NCBI GenBank assembly: GCA_014338405.1
Contig: JTDE01000155.1
Span: forward strand, 236,755 to 300,754
Direction: 5' to 3'
From: Paragonimus skrjabini miyazakii
Taxonomy: Eukaryota > Platyhelminthes > Trematoda > Plagiorchiida > Troglotrematidae
DNA length: 64,000 nucleotides
Part shown: in pieces, positions 36,660 through 49,325 of the stretch
Numbering within the stretch: the first letter of the stretch is position 1
Layout: every line of letters begins with the position of its first letter
Notes under the pieces: generated by a model
What the model was told of the DNA's origin: nothing
The model's database searches: none
The model's input: only the letters and a program-made list of their open reading frames with translations
Made by a program: the position numbers and the translations under genes

Positions 36660-39600
36660 GGAAACATAAACTTATACCGTACCAGATTTGAAAAGCGTTT
36701 CTGACTGTAGGTCAAAAAACAGTGATGGTTTACAATGCATGTGATGATCAAGCAAGTCAACGGTCAGAGATCCAACAGACGGCAGTCTTCAGAACAACGG
36801 AAGTAGTCACATTTTGCTACCATCTAACTGCTGCGGCATGTTCGTGGTTTTGATCGAATATTATAACATGTATTCGATTTCTAATTCTGATGGTCCCAGC
36901 AGTAACTCAGCTCACATATAACCGTTACCTGTTATAATTTCTAATGGTACTCCCATACTACACGTGCCCACCCACAGTATACTTCAGGTCATCCTACCTG
37001 TTGTATCCAGCTGGTAAACGAAAATAAGCTAGTGTTTAATATTCCATGCAATACCATACCATTTTTATATTCAGATTTTTAATAATTTACCGACTGATCC
37101 TAGAGCAGCTGTTCGTAATGTTAACAATGCTGTCCCAGTAAATCTGATCTACACTGTCGTCTCCATTCTTATTTCTGTTAAATAATGCTCCTGTCTACCA
37201 AGGAGACTGATTTTTGCTTGAATGGTCATATCTGCAGTGAATCGTATAGACCAGATTAGCACAGAAAGCATATCTTACTGGTCTAGTTGTGTTATTCCCA
37301 AGTACCACAACACATCTGTAACATCATACTCCAATTTGGAAATTTGGAAACTTCTACGCGAGCTGAGTTTCACTATTGCATCTTGGCTCTCAAATTATGT
37401 ACAGCGGAAAGCCCAGATGTTTTCTTGTCGACTTTTTCAAATATACTGATAAAGCTCTAACTGCGGCTTTGACGCGGTTATTTCAATTGACATGAGTGAC
37501 TGATAGCCTCCTTCGGACCAATAATACTCCCAGCAATTAAGAAGTAGATCATAAACCCTTATGAACTTCACAATTTATTCACAAAGATAACGGTTATTTT
37601 AGCATCTCTCATGATAGTGTAGTCCGTTAAGCGAGTACTATAGGGTGTCATTTATGGAATCCATATGGCTGGAAATGCACTGATCAGACTTCAAAGTTAT
37701 AAACTCCTGGCCAGCTTGTTATTTACTCTATGGTTGTATAACGGTTAGGAATCAGTGCGAACAGCTAGTGGACTGATGACCTTGAACATAACGATAAAGT
37801 AGCGTTATATTTATCCCCGGTCCTAGGGATGAAAGTTCGACGTTTCTTCCTTCCGAACACATATAAAAGTTGTCGGCTAAGATCAGCTTTAGTGAATGCC
37901 AGATAGACGCTTATAGGTGCGTTCACCATTTGATCGAGGCGCACCACGCCTTCATGTCCAGCTTGCTAATCTGGTTGCACGCACATACTCTTCATTCATA
38001 CGATAGGCCTGAGGACCCATGTTCTAAGTAACACGTTTAGCCTACATATGATACCTACTGACTGAAAAGCTTTCAGTAACTGGAGTGTACATCACTTCAG
38101 TGAGTGTTTGAGTTACGCCTGTCTGAATGCGAAGGCTGCAATCATATGTGGGTGACATTCAATTGGTATGTGGATTACGAAGTCCCAGTTGACTGAAAAT
38201 AGTGAAACTACACGACCAGTCGTGGATTAGCTGGGTGCTGTTAGTCCAACTAGGAACACGAGGAAAGTTGGTGATAATATGATTTCACCAGGCGGCGCTC
38301 TGTAAAAGAACAGAACGTCGAAACAGTGACGATGACTGTGAAAATAATAAAAAGTCCCAGATGAAAAACCTGACGCACGATCGTTCACAAAATAAAATAA
38401 TTTTTGTGTTTTATGTCCTTATTTACTGATAAATGAAAAAAGTGGAATCAGTAAACACAAACTCAAACTTTCCCAGAAAACTAAAACAAAACGTTGGTTG
38501 ATAAATTTCTGCAAAAAATTGTCGCTCGTTCTTTGCTACCTCATTCCGAAAAAGTTGACGGCATGTAGACTTCATTGCAAAAGAACACAGTCACACCTTG
38601 ACAATAAAGTGCTTTCGATAGTTTGAAAAAAAATTGCAGTTTGGAGGCAAAATATTACAAAGGGGCAGCAAATATGTTTTATTTTGCATAAGAGTTGAAT
38701 GAATCTATGAAGATTAATCACAAATACGTTGGTAGAGTTATGCGAACACTTCAGAGGTTCTCCTGAGCGCTTTAATGAACGGTTTCCAGTCCTACTAGAG
38801 GAATGTTCGAGTTGGACACCAAACTGCTCCACTGGTGTTTATGGTAGAAATATTTTGATGATTACGGAGCAAGGACAACCTGCTGAAAAGACAAGTGATA
38901 GTACTTTGAGAAAGAAACTCCAAAATTTTACTTCCACTATCTTTTTACTTAACTTGTAAAATTAATATGAACACCTTTCTGACACTTTTGTTATACAAAA
39001 AACTAGCAATGTGGAAAATAACATCCTAATCCCAACAGTTACGGTTACCTGACCGAACATTCGAAAATATTTTTCCTTGTTGTATTTTTTCGCAGCAAAC
39101 TTTATTGCTGAAAACCTATTTGAATTTACTCCCAACGTGAGAAGAAAAAATATGGTGATCGGTACAAAAACGATAAATACTATGTAGTTACCTCTGTAAC
39201 GTTACTACTTTTGGTGATCATATTGAGGAAGTCTGGCTTGCACTAAAAAAATTGTGCAGTTCGCAACTATTGAAGTAATACAAAAAGATGGCACTATAGA
39301 AACGTTCAAGCACTCTTAAAACAAATAGTATTCTGAGACTCTTAACTAATCTCTCACTCAACATAGTACTCACATCCGATACACAGCTGACTGACGTAAA
39401 ATGCAAAATGCAAAAATGAGTACTTAGTATAGGAAACTGAGGAAAGCTACTGATGAGTATTTCTCAGTAGTCCTCTACGCTTCGGCTCTTACGACTCAAT
39501 ACGTTCACGAATAGAGTTTAGATAAGACCGCAGTTAATCTGTTTGAATACCATGTATGTAATTGTTGTGCAACTAAGGCGCCATTGTTGTTAGGACAGTT

Positions 39601-40720
39601 AATACAACTAGGTAATGAAAATCGAAATGATAAGTCTAGCAGCCATTACTTTTTCCCTAGCTGTATCATTGTATTCAAGTTGTAAGGTCGACAACGTTTT
39701 TCTACTTTTAGATTTGGGTTGCTGCTTCAAAGTGCATGACTACTCTTCATTTATGTGCTGCAGTAAATTAGTAGTGAATTGCTGTTGGTGCCATTGAGCT
39801 TACTGTTTTGTTGCGCAATCAGAACCGTCACAATCGAAAGTCAAACAACCAAACTGGAGAAGGCTGAGGACACTACAGTCATATGAGCGTTTCTTCTATT
39901 TCTGAATACTTTCTAATAGGCCTGCCAAATTATGTGTCAGATATGGCTAATAACCAGGTGGGGGAACACTATTTGTCGTCTATACTTCAATGCTAGCATG
40001 CTTGCCACGTTTCGTTGTGGGAGCCATATTATGACCCTTGTTCATACACTTGCTATAAACTTACAACAAAGAACTTACGGACAACAGCCTCAGTTTGATA
40101 TGTGCGAAAATTGATTGCTCCAGTTTGTTTATAATACGGGATTTCCCAGAATAAATGTGGCATCTTTAGGGTTTTGTTGTGAATTGGAGATATTGAGATT
40201 CCACAGGGTTAACCCATATAGCTCAGCTTATTTCCAATTCATATTCACCTAATCGATATCCTTTGGATACTCTTTGTATCACACCTTTCTTGTCGATTCA
40301 TCCTCATCGATTCATTGACCACGTTTCACTGTGATTGTCTCTCGTGGCCCTGAACCAGCCGCTCATAAACAGGCATTCGACTGGCAAAACCTCTTCCGGT
40401 CACATGTTTAGGTTGTTCGTCGTGACCAGATCGTTCCCTAACACCTGTTAAGCGGACTTATAAGTGAATACACGTGTTACTCACAAGTGGGTTTACTTCC
40501 ACAGTGTGCTGACTCCACTTTTTCGACTGTGGTGAGCGTTGTAAAAGTTTTCAACATAACACCCTGAAATATTTTATTTACTAGGTCCGATCTATCAGGT
40601 TGCAAACACAAGGTTAACATAGTCTATTAATCCATTATTGATTCTGTTGAACAGGCATCGTTCGTAAGCCAGTCGGCTAGTAAATGAAGAGATCGAGAGA
40701 CAAGTTATGTGACTGTTCTG
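36660..40720. other. No firm gene; faint SINE tail and signal-peptide-like frame
   Basis: At 38117-38170 a GAATGCGAAGGCTGCAATCA block followed by GTGGGTGACATTCAAT resembles the hammerhead SINE tail. At 39615 a frame starts MKIEMISLAAITFSLAVSLY followed by SSC, a good signal peptide shape, with a GTAAGG donor directly after it (about 39681). It could be a first coding exon of a secreted protein, but no matching second exon in phase was found. Confidence 0.35.
39615..39680 (+). CDS. Possible signal-peptide first exon
   Basis: ATG at 39615 begins a short basic/polar start and a hydrophobic core (ISLAAITFSLAVSLY) ending in small residues SS, then TT followed by GTAAGG as a donor, leaving phase 1. 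Signal peptide exons of this size are common in secreted-protein genes. The next plus-strand acceptor examined (41746) would create a stop if joined, so the partner is unknown. Confidence 0.3.
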
Positions 40721-40726
40721 GACATT

Positions 40727-40944
40727 TTAATTATAACAGTTTTGATCACGGTTGGCAAATCCAACTGGGTACAAGCGGACTTTGTTATCCTGGCTACTTT
40801 CACCATTTTTTGGGATGGACATTTTCATGGATTTGCAGCACCTTAGTGATATGATGGATACTTGAAGCGATTCATTCTCTTGATGAACTTGAACAAAACA
40901 ATGAGAAGATGCAAACCATGTATTGTTCTCCGGTAGATTTAAAC
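40727..40944 (-). CDS. Terminal exon of a minus-strand secreted-type gene
   Basis: The acceptor TTTTGTTCAATTTAG precedes a phase 1 exon of 72 codons ending in TAA (40727-40729). It reads LNLPENNTWFASSHCFVQVH, then NESLQVSIISLRCCKSMKMS, a polar GESSQDNK segment and RLYPVGFANRDQNCYN. The preceding exon at 43652-43792 ends in phase 1 (CTC G) and this one starts with GT, so joining restores a Gly codon without a stop. Asn-linked glycosylation sites (NNT, NES) and five cysteines suit an extracellular protein. No family is firmly recognised; the SLQVSI strand recalls the last strand of CUB-like modules. Confidence 0.6.
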
Positions 40945-41745
40945 CTAAATTGAACAAAAGGTTTAGTGCAATGAGTCGAGGAATGTTAAAGCTTAGTAAA
41001 AATAAATGTTTTATTCCGAGGTGGAAATAGAATCAATCAAAGTTGTTACTTTATCGTCCTTCGTCGTCGTACCCTTGGTTATTACGATAAGACACATTTG
41101 AATTCTATCACCGACCTACAAGTGATATCTGATGAATGTTCTAAGGGGACATCTAAAGAATTTCTAACCTACATTCTGTAATTTAGAGACAGGCGTTTGT
41201 TGTTGCCATGTGATCGTGCACGACATTCAGTGGTTGCAAATTTGTTCGTTCGATCTTGGTTTCAATTTGGAGGTTTGTTTTCAGGCTACTCATAATCAAC
41301 AGCCGTAGATCGTTACGGTAGTGTTTGAAACATTCAGTATTCCACCAGGTGGACAGTCCAATGGGAAAGTGGAAATTGCCGCTCTAACAAAAGCCCTTAG
41401 AATTTAGACATTGGCTGAGTAACCCGATTTCGTCCAGGATTTTCCTAGAGATGCGTGTTCTGCTAGCCTGGACATCTCGATGTGAATTTGTGGATCGCGG
41501 ATTTCCTGAAAATAGGATTTGCATGCTACCTGCAGTAGATCCCCACAATACTGTTCCAGCAGACCGGGACCGTTTTCACCATTCACTAATATGCTTATTG
41601 ATGAAGCTAATCAGACTGTCCCAAATAAAGTCACCCCTGCGGGAAGACCGCTTATTCCACCAACTTTCAATACGGTGATATTTGAAGGCCAACTTGGAAC
41701 CTGCTCTGCCTATATATTTGACTCATAATTATCGACAAATTTCAG

Positions 41746-41841
41746 GACTGCAATGTGGATGTGAACGCGACACCAACAGCTCTAATAAAGGGTGAATGCG
41801 TGACATTCGGCTCAACCTGGTTGCACACAGGTGATTACTAA
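41746..41841 (+). CDS. Possible terminal exon, 31 codons
   Basis: The acceptor ACAAATTTCAG opens DCNVDVNATPTALIKGECVT then FGSTWLHTGDY and a stop. The DC...V.V...P....G pattern recalls the first strands of ML (MD-2/NPC2/GM2-activator) lipid-binding domains, but it stops after about thirty residues, so it would be a fragment. Chance is a real alternative. Confidence 0.25.
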   Translation, partial: DCNVDVNATPTALIKGECVTFGSTWLHTGDY

Positions 41842-41849
41842 GTGACATT

Positions 41850-43640
41850 TACATTGGTCAGCGACGCTGAGTACCGTTTATACTCACAACGCCTTGGTTA
41901 CCGTGTGATCGGTCGAAAGTACCCAAGTAAATGTGTTATTAACTGGTTCAGTCATAAACCCTGCAGGAGAGAGTGAATGCTACGGTGCAAACACTCTAGC
42001 AACCGAGTCGATAATGTGCCAGTTTGTTTTCTGTCGAATGTACTTTAGTCGGAAAACTTCATCACATTTAGTTATCTGGGTCCTGTCTGAGTTTACTGCG
42101 CGTGATTGGCCTCAAGGAAATTTTGGCTACAAACAAACTGTGTACTTTTGCTAGAGAAAGTCTTTCGTAGAATTATCACTAGAGCAACTCAGTGCATCCT
42201 GATGCAGCCCGAATCAATTCAGAACATTTCATTCACAATTGGTCGTGAAAAGGTATGCCTAAAGAGGGTGAGATAACTATAGCGGTAGAGTCAACAGATA
42301 CCATTAACAGTTTTCGTTCACACGTAGACGTCTGAACTCACGTGCTCGACGGTTTGATCACTTACAGATATCCCTTCAGTGAACAGTGCAAGCAATACAA
42401 TCAGTCATTGTTATTTTTTGGGGAAAAATAAAAATTGTTGAAGCCATTGGAAGAGGTGGATCAACCGGGTTAAACATCAATCACATGAACATAAAAAAGA
42501 TATATATGTTGACAACCATCAAGATGAAGAATGTGATGGGAATTCAGTGGATTAATGGGGTCCACTGAGAGACAGAGTTTAAGTGCCATTTGTTTGATGC
42601 AGTAAACAAAAGCCTGCAAAGATGATCCTAAAAGGTCGGAGTGAACAACTTACATGTAACCACAGAGAAATTACATGAACTGGTTTATCACCCTTCTTAC
42701 TCAGTAACTCTTAGCCGTTCACATTCTAAGAACAACACAGTTCCTGTTCACACTTTCACTTTGATGAAACCTCAACTGTTTCACCTTTGACGGTCTGTGA
42801 GTGAATGAAGAAGACGCAAAATTAGACGGCAAAATAGTGAGCAGGACTTCATTTGCGGATGATTGCAGGTTTCTTATTCACGTAAAGCTAATAGCAGGCA
42901 GCTTTTGAAAACAGACACCAAACCCGGGTTTCGTGCTTGTTGCTTACTAGGGAACATGACTAAGTGTTGAGCTAACCAGTTCATTAATAAGTTATCATAC
43001 ATATATATACAACACATCTGAATTGCTCACAGATGCACTACAGCATTCCATTACCAGTGTCCATTCTTCCAGCATTTAGCCGGCATTTAGCCGCATTTAT
43101 GTGACAGCGAGAACGAGACATCCAGAAATTATGCAGTATAGTTTAGCTACTCACAAATGATCAGTGTACCTGTAATCGAAAGAAATATTTATCCCATCGG
43201 CCGCTTAATAAAAGTCTATTCAGTGAACTTGATACTGGCCGAGGAACGGAAGTTGTGGAGAAGGCAAGTCAAAATGCTACTAATATAACAATTTACTTGT
43301 ACGATTTATCATCACTTGCGCGTAGAACGTTGATTGTTCTTGCTCCGTAGTAACTAAGGCTTCAAGGTTTCCAGGTATTTCCGGTTGGAATGATGTAAAA
43401 ACATTCTAAGGGAGCTGGGCGCGTGGACGTTAAAACCTGTTGTCAGAACTTGTTTCACATTGGATGATTTCGGCCTATCCGTTCGGTCAGTAGCCTGAAT
43501 GTTTGTCATACAGCGTACCAACATTCTGGGCAGTGTTCAAATCTCTGCTGACACCAACACCGGACTTATCTGTCAATGCTGACACGAAACTTAATACAAG
43601 TGTACTGATAGGATAAGGAAATCACTCCTAATGTTTGTGA
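41850..43640. other. No gene recognised
   Basis: Only short frames. This interval would be the intron between the minus-strand exons at 43652-43792 and 40727-40944, about 2.7 kb in all. Confidence 0.45.
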
Positions 43641-43651
43641 AGTCCACTTAC

Positions 43652-43792
43652 CGAGTTGAAAATAGTTGACATGATCAAACATCATTGCATACGCGGTTAT
43701 GCGTATAGTGAAGTGTATGATAAAATCATGGTCAATGGGCCCCAAGAAACTGTAGTAATCTGCGGATTTTCCGCTTGTACAGTAGTCTGTTA
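43652..43792 (-). CDS. Internal exon (phase 1-1) of a minus-strand secreted-type gene
   Basis: Both splice signals are strong: acceptor CTGGTCCTACCTTTCCAG before it and donor CTCG followed by GTAAGTGG after it. The exon is 141 bases, an exact multiple of three, and enters and leaves in phase 1, the symmetry typical of shuffled extracellular modules. It encodes TDYCTSGKSADYYSFLGPID then HDFIIHFTIRITAYAMMFDH and VNYFQLG. Its donor phase fits the acceptor phase of the exon at 40727-40944 on the same strand. Upstream exons were not found. No domain family is assigned with confidence. Confidence 0.6.
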
Positions 43793-43799
43793 CTGGAAA

Positions 43800-46700
43800 G
43801 GTAGGACCAGATAAGTGATAAAAGATAGATGTATTATCCTGAGGGTAGCACCATGCATACACATCCATGAGTAGCAGTAGGGTAGTATATACTTCCCCTC
43901 AAAAGCTATATGGGTACTTATCGAAATACAAATGTCAGTAGTCGCAACGTAGTGATAAGAGTATTACCGGTAGACCGAGATTAAATAAAAACGTCCTACA
44001 AAGTAGTATACAGCTCATCTCTTAAAACGAAAATCGAAATTTATCCTCCAAACAAATAAGGGTTTTGAAGAAAGGTTGACTCAGTCGGGAAACACCAGAC
44101 AAAAAAATTAAACAGTAGTGGCAACTTGCTACTTTCAAATATGCTGATGAAACTGCCATCCAGTGTGTACCCAGGGGCTATTAAACAAATTACCAGAAGT
44201 TGGAGTCACAAGGACATTGCCATTGGTGGATATCTAGACCCAGGTCTGGTTTATCTATGTTACCCGAGCTAAACAGCTACATATTCATTGGGATTAAAAG
44301 CAGAGTATTTTTTAATAAATGACGCTCATGGTCTGAGCAATCTTCCATTAGCACAGAATCTGGTGTCTGTTAGCTCGCCCACCCTGTTACCGTCCCAAGG
44401 TGCCTCCGTCGTGTGAATGAAAAAACTGTTGACTCAGTCTTACTTAGCAGAACTGTTCAAATCGGTTGAGACTTTTTATACCGCTATGAACATTTGCGAT
44501 CCTAACTCTTTCTCAAGATGTGTTGGGAATGTGTGGTCATGTCGTGCCCTATAAATACTTTGTGATTGTCGCCCTAGCAACACCCGTTTTGTGGCGGAAC
44601 AAAACTCTATTTTGAACGCGTCTTTTGGCTTGTCTTGGGAGCGAATACGGGAGCAGTCGCAGTACTTTTCGGGACCGAGATTTTCGTATGAATTACTACC
44701 GGGACGAGAATCCGATTTTATCGAGCGCACCACTATACCGAGATCGAACCAGCGTATTGTTTATAACAGTGCCAAAGGGCTTTCTATCAAAACATCTGGG
44801 ACTGATTAGCTATGTATCCCGGGGTTGTTATCGGTTAGCTGAACTTGTAACGAAGAACAGCGTCCTTATATTTCCCAACTTGATTTCAACCTGGGCTTCA
44901 CAGCACTCTAACGGCGAGAACACTCTCGTATTCTTTAATATGGCAGTATTAATATATTTAATGCCTGCACCCTCTTACGGGAGTCGTGTTATACTTGGAA
45001 CGCTTTGTAGTCGGTTTCTTTAAAGCAGTCGTAGACTGGTCCTGGTTTTTAACCAGAAGACCTGGCATTGCTATAAGGTGTTGCTTAAAGCACTTGCGAC
45101 TGTAGAACGAATGATCTCTCATTGTCAGATTTTTTGTCGAGTCTGAGAAAAAAATACCGTCTTACGTCAACGTCGTGCAGTCGATCACACAGTGAAATTG
45201 GCCGCTCAATCAACTTACCCACTGATTCTGTCACTGGTAGATCAGTCTCGTCGCATTTTGAAAGCAATGCTAGTTTCCGACTAAGATTCTTACACTCAGA
45301 TCTTTCCGGGGATCAGCAACAACTTCTAGAAGTGGATCACTAATCGGTTTATTTTCCCCACACCAAATTAGAATCCAACCACAGAAATTGTTATTCAGAT
45401 CTCCGTGGCTGTCAGAAGTTCTCTTCTTCACTACTATCAATACACCAGCTTCCGGTAGGTTATTGCCTTTCGGTTCATTTTGGACGAAGTTGTGAACTTA
45501 CACTTTACTAACTAACAGGCTTATTGCAAGCTATGGCACAGGAAACCCGTTTTCAGTTCATGTCCCGAGGCTAGCATCATTTTGCAAGTATTTACCTCAG
45601 GTACCATCAGAGTGGTCGACAACTGATCCGAGCTAGTTGAAACTCACCAAAATTACATATGCCCGAACTCAAACCTGTCCGAAATCTAGTCCGGAGATCC
45701 AACCACATGACTACGGGGTTGCAATAACTAGAGTTGTATAAAGATGTGCCAGTTACCTACCTTACACTTCCCTCTCCCACATGCTGAATTCGATCAATCA
45801 GTTATGCTTGAATATATAAATTAAAGAAAGATGGGAAACTCCCAATAACAACATCTACAACAGTAATTGGTTTATTAGTCCAAAGTCTCATGGTCATTAA
45901 CGTTGGTTATAGGCGTAGCCGCTTGAATAAACCCAACGTTAGTGCCTGACAGTTGTTACCGATGACGCAGACTTCAAGTTGAACTTCTAATTTCACTCCC
46001 AGATAAAAGTGATTGGGGTGATTAGACGCACCGACATCATTAGGTCCAATCGTCAAATGACATTTGCTTATTGCTGTTAAGAGATTTGGTCACCATTGCT
46101 TACTTGATCCTAAGTGTGATACTCATTCGAAGAGCCACCAAACCCGAGATTGTCACCCTATGTTTACAGCTCAACAGTAACAATGTAATGTAACAATGGC
46201 AATGAGCAGGTAAAGAGCAGCCAGTGCAACGTAAGGCAGTAGGCAGTGTGTGGACAACAGACGTGAACGATTAGTTCCGGCGGAAGATAGGATAGCCAAC
46301 TAAAATAACTGTCGATAAACGCGTATACAACACGTGTGAAACAATCGATCACATATCGCTTATTACCACTGAGTTATCTGGTCACCACTGCTCATTTGAT
46401 CCTGGTTGTAACTTTTATTCGGTTAGCCAACAAGCTCGAGGATGCCATCTAGTGACCATTGTTTACTGTCGCGACATACTTGCATGGGCATAATTCACTG
46501 TGTTGCAGAGAGAGGATTCAATGAACAACTTGCGTAGTAGAGCCGTATTCTGATCAGAACAGTACAAAGCCCACTTACTTACAGCAAAGTTACCTTTTTA
46601 AGAGGAGTGAATACAATGGTAAAAAATAAACTAAAACAATCTATGAGCATGTTGACAAAACAGTTATGCAATGTAACCGGTGTAATGTATTCCAGATCAA

Positions 46701-49160
46701 CGTTTCCTATGATCGAAACATAAAAGTACATGTAACGAGGTTATAACGGATACTTAAACACAACGGGATACAGATGAGTTGATGAGAGTTATTCGTTAAC
46801 AGATAGACCTTTGGTAGAGATTCTTCATTTCCGCGTAATACTGAGCTACTAACGTAGATCGAAAATCGAAACGAACTGTTCGTGAACAACCGAAGATAAA
46901 CTGATGCTCTTAACTGATAATGTTTCAACAGCTTGCAGAATGCGTCATCATTGAGTGTGAAAAAGGACAGGATATTTCGGTGATGTCAATCTTGCAACCG
47001 TGACGGACACGTGCTGGTTTGCAGGTCAGTTATCAAGAGATTTCAGTTACAGTCAAGGATTTTAACTCAACGCCAGTTTCTGGTTGCTGAAAATACTGGC
47101 AGAGTTGGTATCTGCAGTTGATATTTCAAGTATTCAGCTGTCTATCAAAATTGACACTTGGGGTCTCATGTTATCTGAAGACGCCAGTCTTTCGGTAAAA
47201 ATATGGATGTAATCATTCTTTAAGGGACTGTTGTACTAATACTTCAGTGGAAAGACTTGATTCATCGGTCGCAAGAACAAATCATGTGGATGTGTCCATT
47301 GTGAAGTAGAGACGCCAAACAACTTCAAAGTCTCCGGAGCGGTACTAAACCCCTTGACTTGCTCACCGATCCTCCTAGCAGGTCTGTGAGGGGTTGGAGG
47401 ATTTATGAATATTAAGGCGTGAACAGTCGGCAATAATTTACGACACTGACGAAACGTTGAAGTGTCCTTATAAAACTTCGGGGAATGAGGATCTCAAAGT
47501 TCCGTACCTAGCCGTGCCCTAACCGACGAGTGGATGGATTCGTAGGAGGTCTAAAAAGGTATCATAAAAAGTGAGTGAAGAAACACTGGAACTAAATTTC
47601 AGTCGGATAACGGATGGACCATAATAGGGAAACTGTTTAAACAACATAAGTTAGATCATGTACAAGGGATGCCAGCTAGTCGTCTGCCACGCCGAGCGCT
47701 GTTTGCCGACGCTGCGGCAGAGTGACACATGGTGCGAGGTTGACAGATGATGACCTGGCGTAGACAGATGTAATCGTTCACGGAGTAGCTGGCCACTGCA
47801 GATCCGGTTTTTCTCTTGGGCTAGGGCCATCGCGCCCCGCAGAATCGGTGGCTTGAGACGTTAGTTAAGATCGTGGATAACCGAACTCAGTGACGTGAAT
47901 GTTGTCGTTGTTTGGCCGAGTTGTCTGTGAGATGAGTGCACTTAATGACGCGGGACAGTGAAAGCCGTAAGGAAGCTATCATGCTGATGACGCCTTACTT
48001 TCACTTGTAGCTCGGTTTTTTGTTTGCAAGAGGTAGGCATCTTGGTGTTGAATGTTTGTAGTTAGGCCCCTTCCCTAACCCTTTGTTCTTCTTTCTTCCT
48101 ATGCAAGGTTTGCTATATTTCCTTCTTCCTCATAGCTGTGTGATAGTTAGGCATTAGTGTGCACCACTGATATATTGCTGTCTATGATGATGATCATTAT
48201 GAAAGTTGTGATGATTTTCTGCATGAATACTAGACATCGAGCAAATAAAGGTGTACAGTGTACAGATTATAAGTGTATTGATTCACAAAATGATATACAA
48301 TCTGCGTTTGCATCTCAAAGTCCGTATAAACCTAAACGAGACGATAATGACAGTTTTGTCTATAACCACTCTGATGAGAGGCACTTGACAATATGCATCA
48401 AACAGCCCAATTTGGGGAGGAAATTGCTCGTTGTAAGAGTAATCGACAGATCGTAGATTAGTTAAGTTGAATACGGCTCGGAGACATTACCATTATTTAC
48501 CGCAAGAATCTCGCCACAACTTCTCCAGTTACCGGGAGACCTCTTGAGGACAAGATATAGTGGAAGAGACCAAGGGCGATGTTGAACCCGTCAGGCGATT
48601 GGATGGTATTCTAGAGTGAGGCTTTCGATACTCAACCTAAGTTACAAACAAGGGACTGTGTTCGTCCCGTTGAACTTTTCACCTGTTGTCTGAAGACATT
48701 GCTGGGTTTGGGAACTGTGGCTATAGTTGGAATTAACCGAAATCCGTCGGGTGGATCCTAGTGAGTTCTTAATCTACTGTTGTCGAAGAATGTTACCATC
48801 CATGTTTCTGCTCCCTGAGATCTGCCACATGAACCGTAGTGACTGGAATGTTTTCGGGTAGCCTAGCTTCATTTTAATCTAGTATCCTGTTCACCGAGAA
48901 TCTTGTACTTACAATGAAATCATCCTTCAACTTGTTATATGGCGAACCTTTGGGCAGGCTGGTGATTATACAAAACATCTACTCAGCCACACAGATGGGA
49001 CTGGAGAACTTAAATTACGAGTAACGGTTTTAGACTTGATGCAACTGACTTGACCGATAGTTTCAAATCAGTTAGGGCGCTGACGCATGTCGCTAACACT
49101 GAACAAGAGCAGATCGAACTGCAGTGATTTCACCAAATTGTCGTTTTAATTGAAACTCAA
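43800..49160. other. No firm gene; low-stop island at 44.5-45.35 kb
   Basis: From 44.5 to 45.35 kb open frames overlap on both strands in GC-richer sequence. The best-looking is plus 45085-45343, a Ser-rich basic stretch (TSTSCSRSHSEIGRSINLP) ending QQQLLEVDH, like a cytoplasmic tail, but the opposite strand is also open. The 47.64-48.0 kb stretch is GC-rich and may be an unrecognised repeat. The rest is unassigned. Confidence 0.4.
45085..45343 (+). CDS. Open segment, Ser/Arg-rich, unrecognised
   Basis: Open on the plus strand from about 45085: NDLSLSDFLSSLRKKYRLTS, then a Ser-rich run and RLRFLHSDLSGDQQQLLEVD before the stop. The amphipathic start and polar Ser/Arg-rich body look like a C-terminal cytoplasmic region. 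The reverse strand is open too (60 codons), so the strand is not settled. No acceptor was identified. Confidence 0.25.
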
Positions 49161-49325
49161 TTGTGAAAAGTCAGGGCTTCGGCTGGATTCGAACCAGTGA
49201 CAGAAACATTATGCCCAAACGCGGCGGGTGCTCTACCAACTGAGCTACGAAGCCACGCCAAGAGCTCGGATATTTCAAATTTGGACTCGATTACCCAAAC
49301 GGTCTCACTGTCTCATATGGAAACT
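49130..49325 (-). repeat. tRNA-derived SINE unit, intact order
   Basis: Read on the minus strand: an upstream segment (about 49325 down to 49256, with GGGTAATCGAGTCCAAATTT), then a tRNA-like sequence (49254-49175), then a tail CTGACTTTTCACAATTGAG. A second unit with the same parts lies on the plus strand but is interrupted by the RTE element (49406-49477 and 51157-51260). A third, older copy is at 61741-61825. The ends of the family are not precisely defined. Confidence 0.7.
49175..49254 (-). tRNA. tRNA-like sequence (SINE head or tRNA pseudogene)
   Basis: A 7-bp acceptor stem GGCTTCG/CGAAGCC, a good D arm (TAGCTCAGTTGGTAGAGC) and a T arm with GGTTCGAATCC are all present, so both A and B promoter boxes look functional. 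The 31 bases between the D and T arms are too long and do not form a normal five-pair anticodon stem, so no anticodon is assigned. The same defect occurs in the copy at 51157, which argues for a SINE family rather than a recent tRNA pseudogene. Confidence 0.65.

Noticed and set aside
39451..39480. CTACTGATGAGTATTTCTCAGTAG as a hammerhead
   Set aside because: It contains CTGATGAG, but the flanks pair with each other as a plain hairpin and no GAAA box follows.
47436..47470. CACTGACGAAACGTTGAAGTG as a hammerhead
   Set aside because: CTGACGA runs straight into AAC with no stem II. It is only a simple hairpin.
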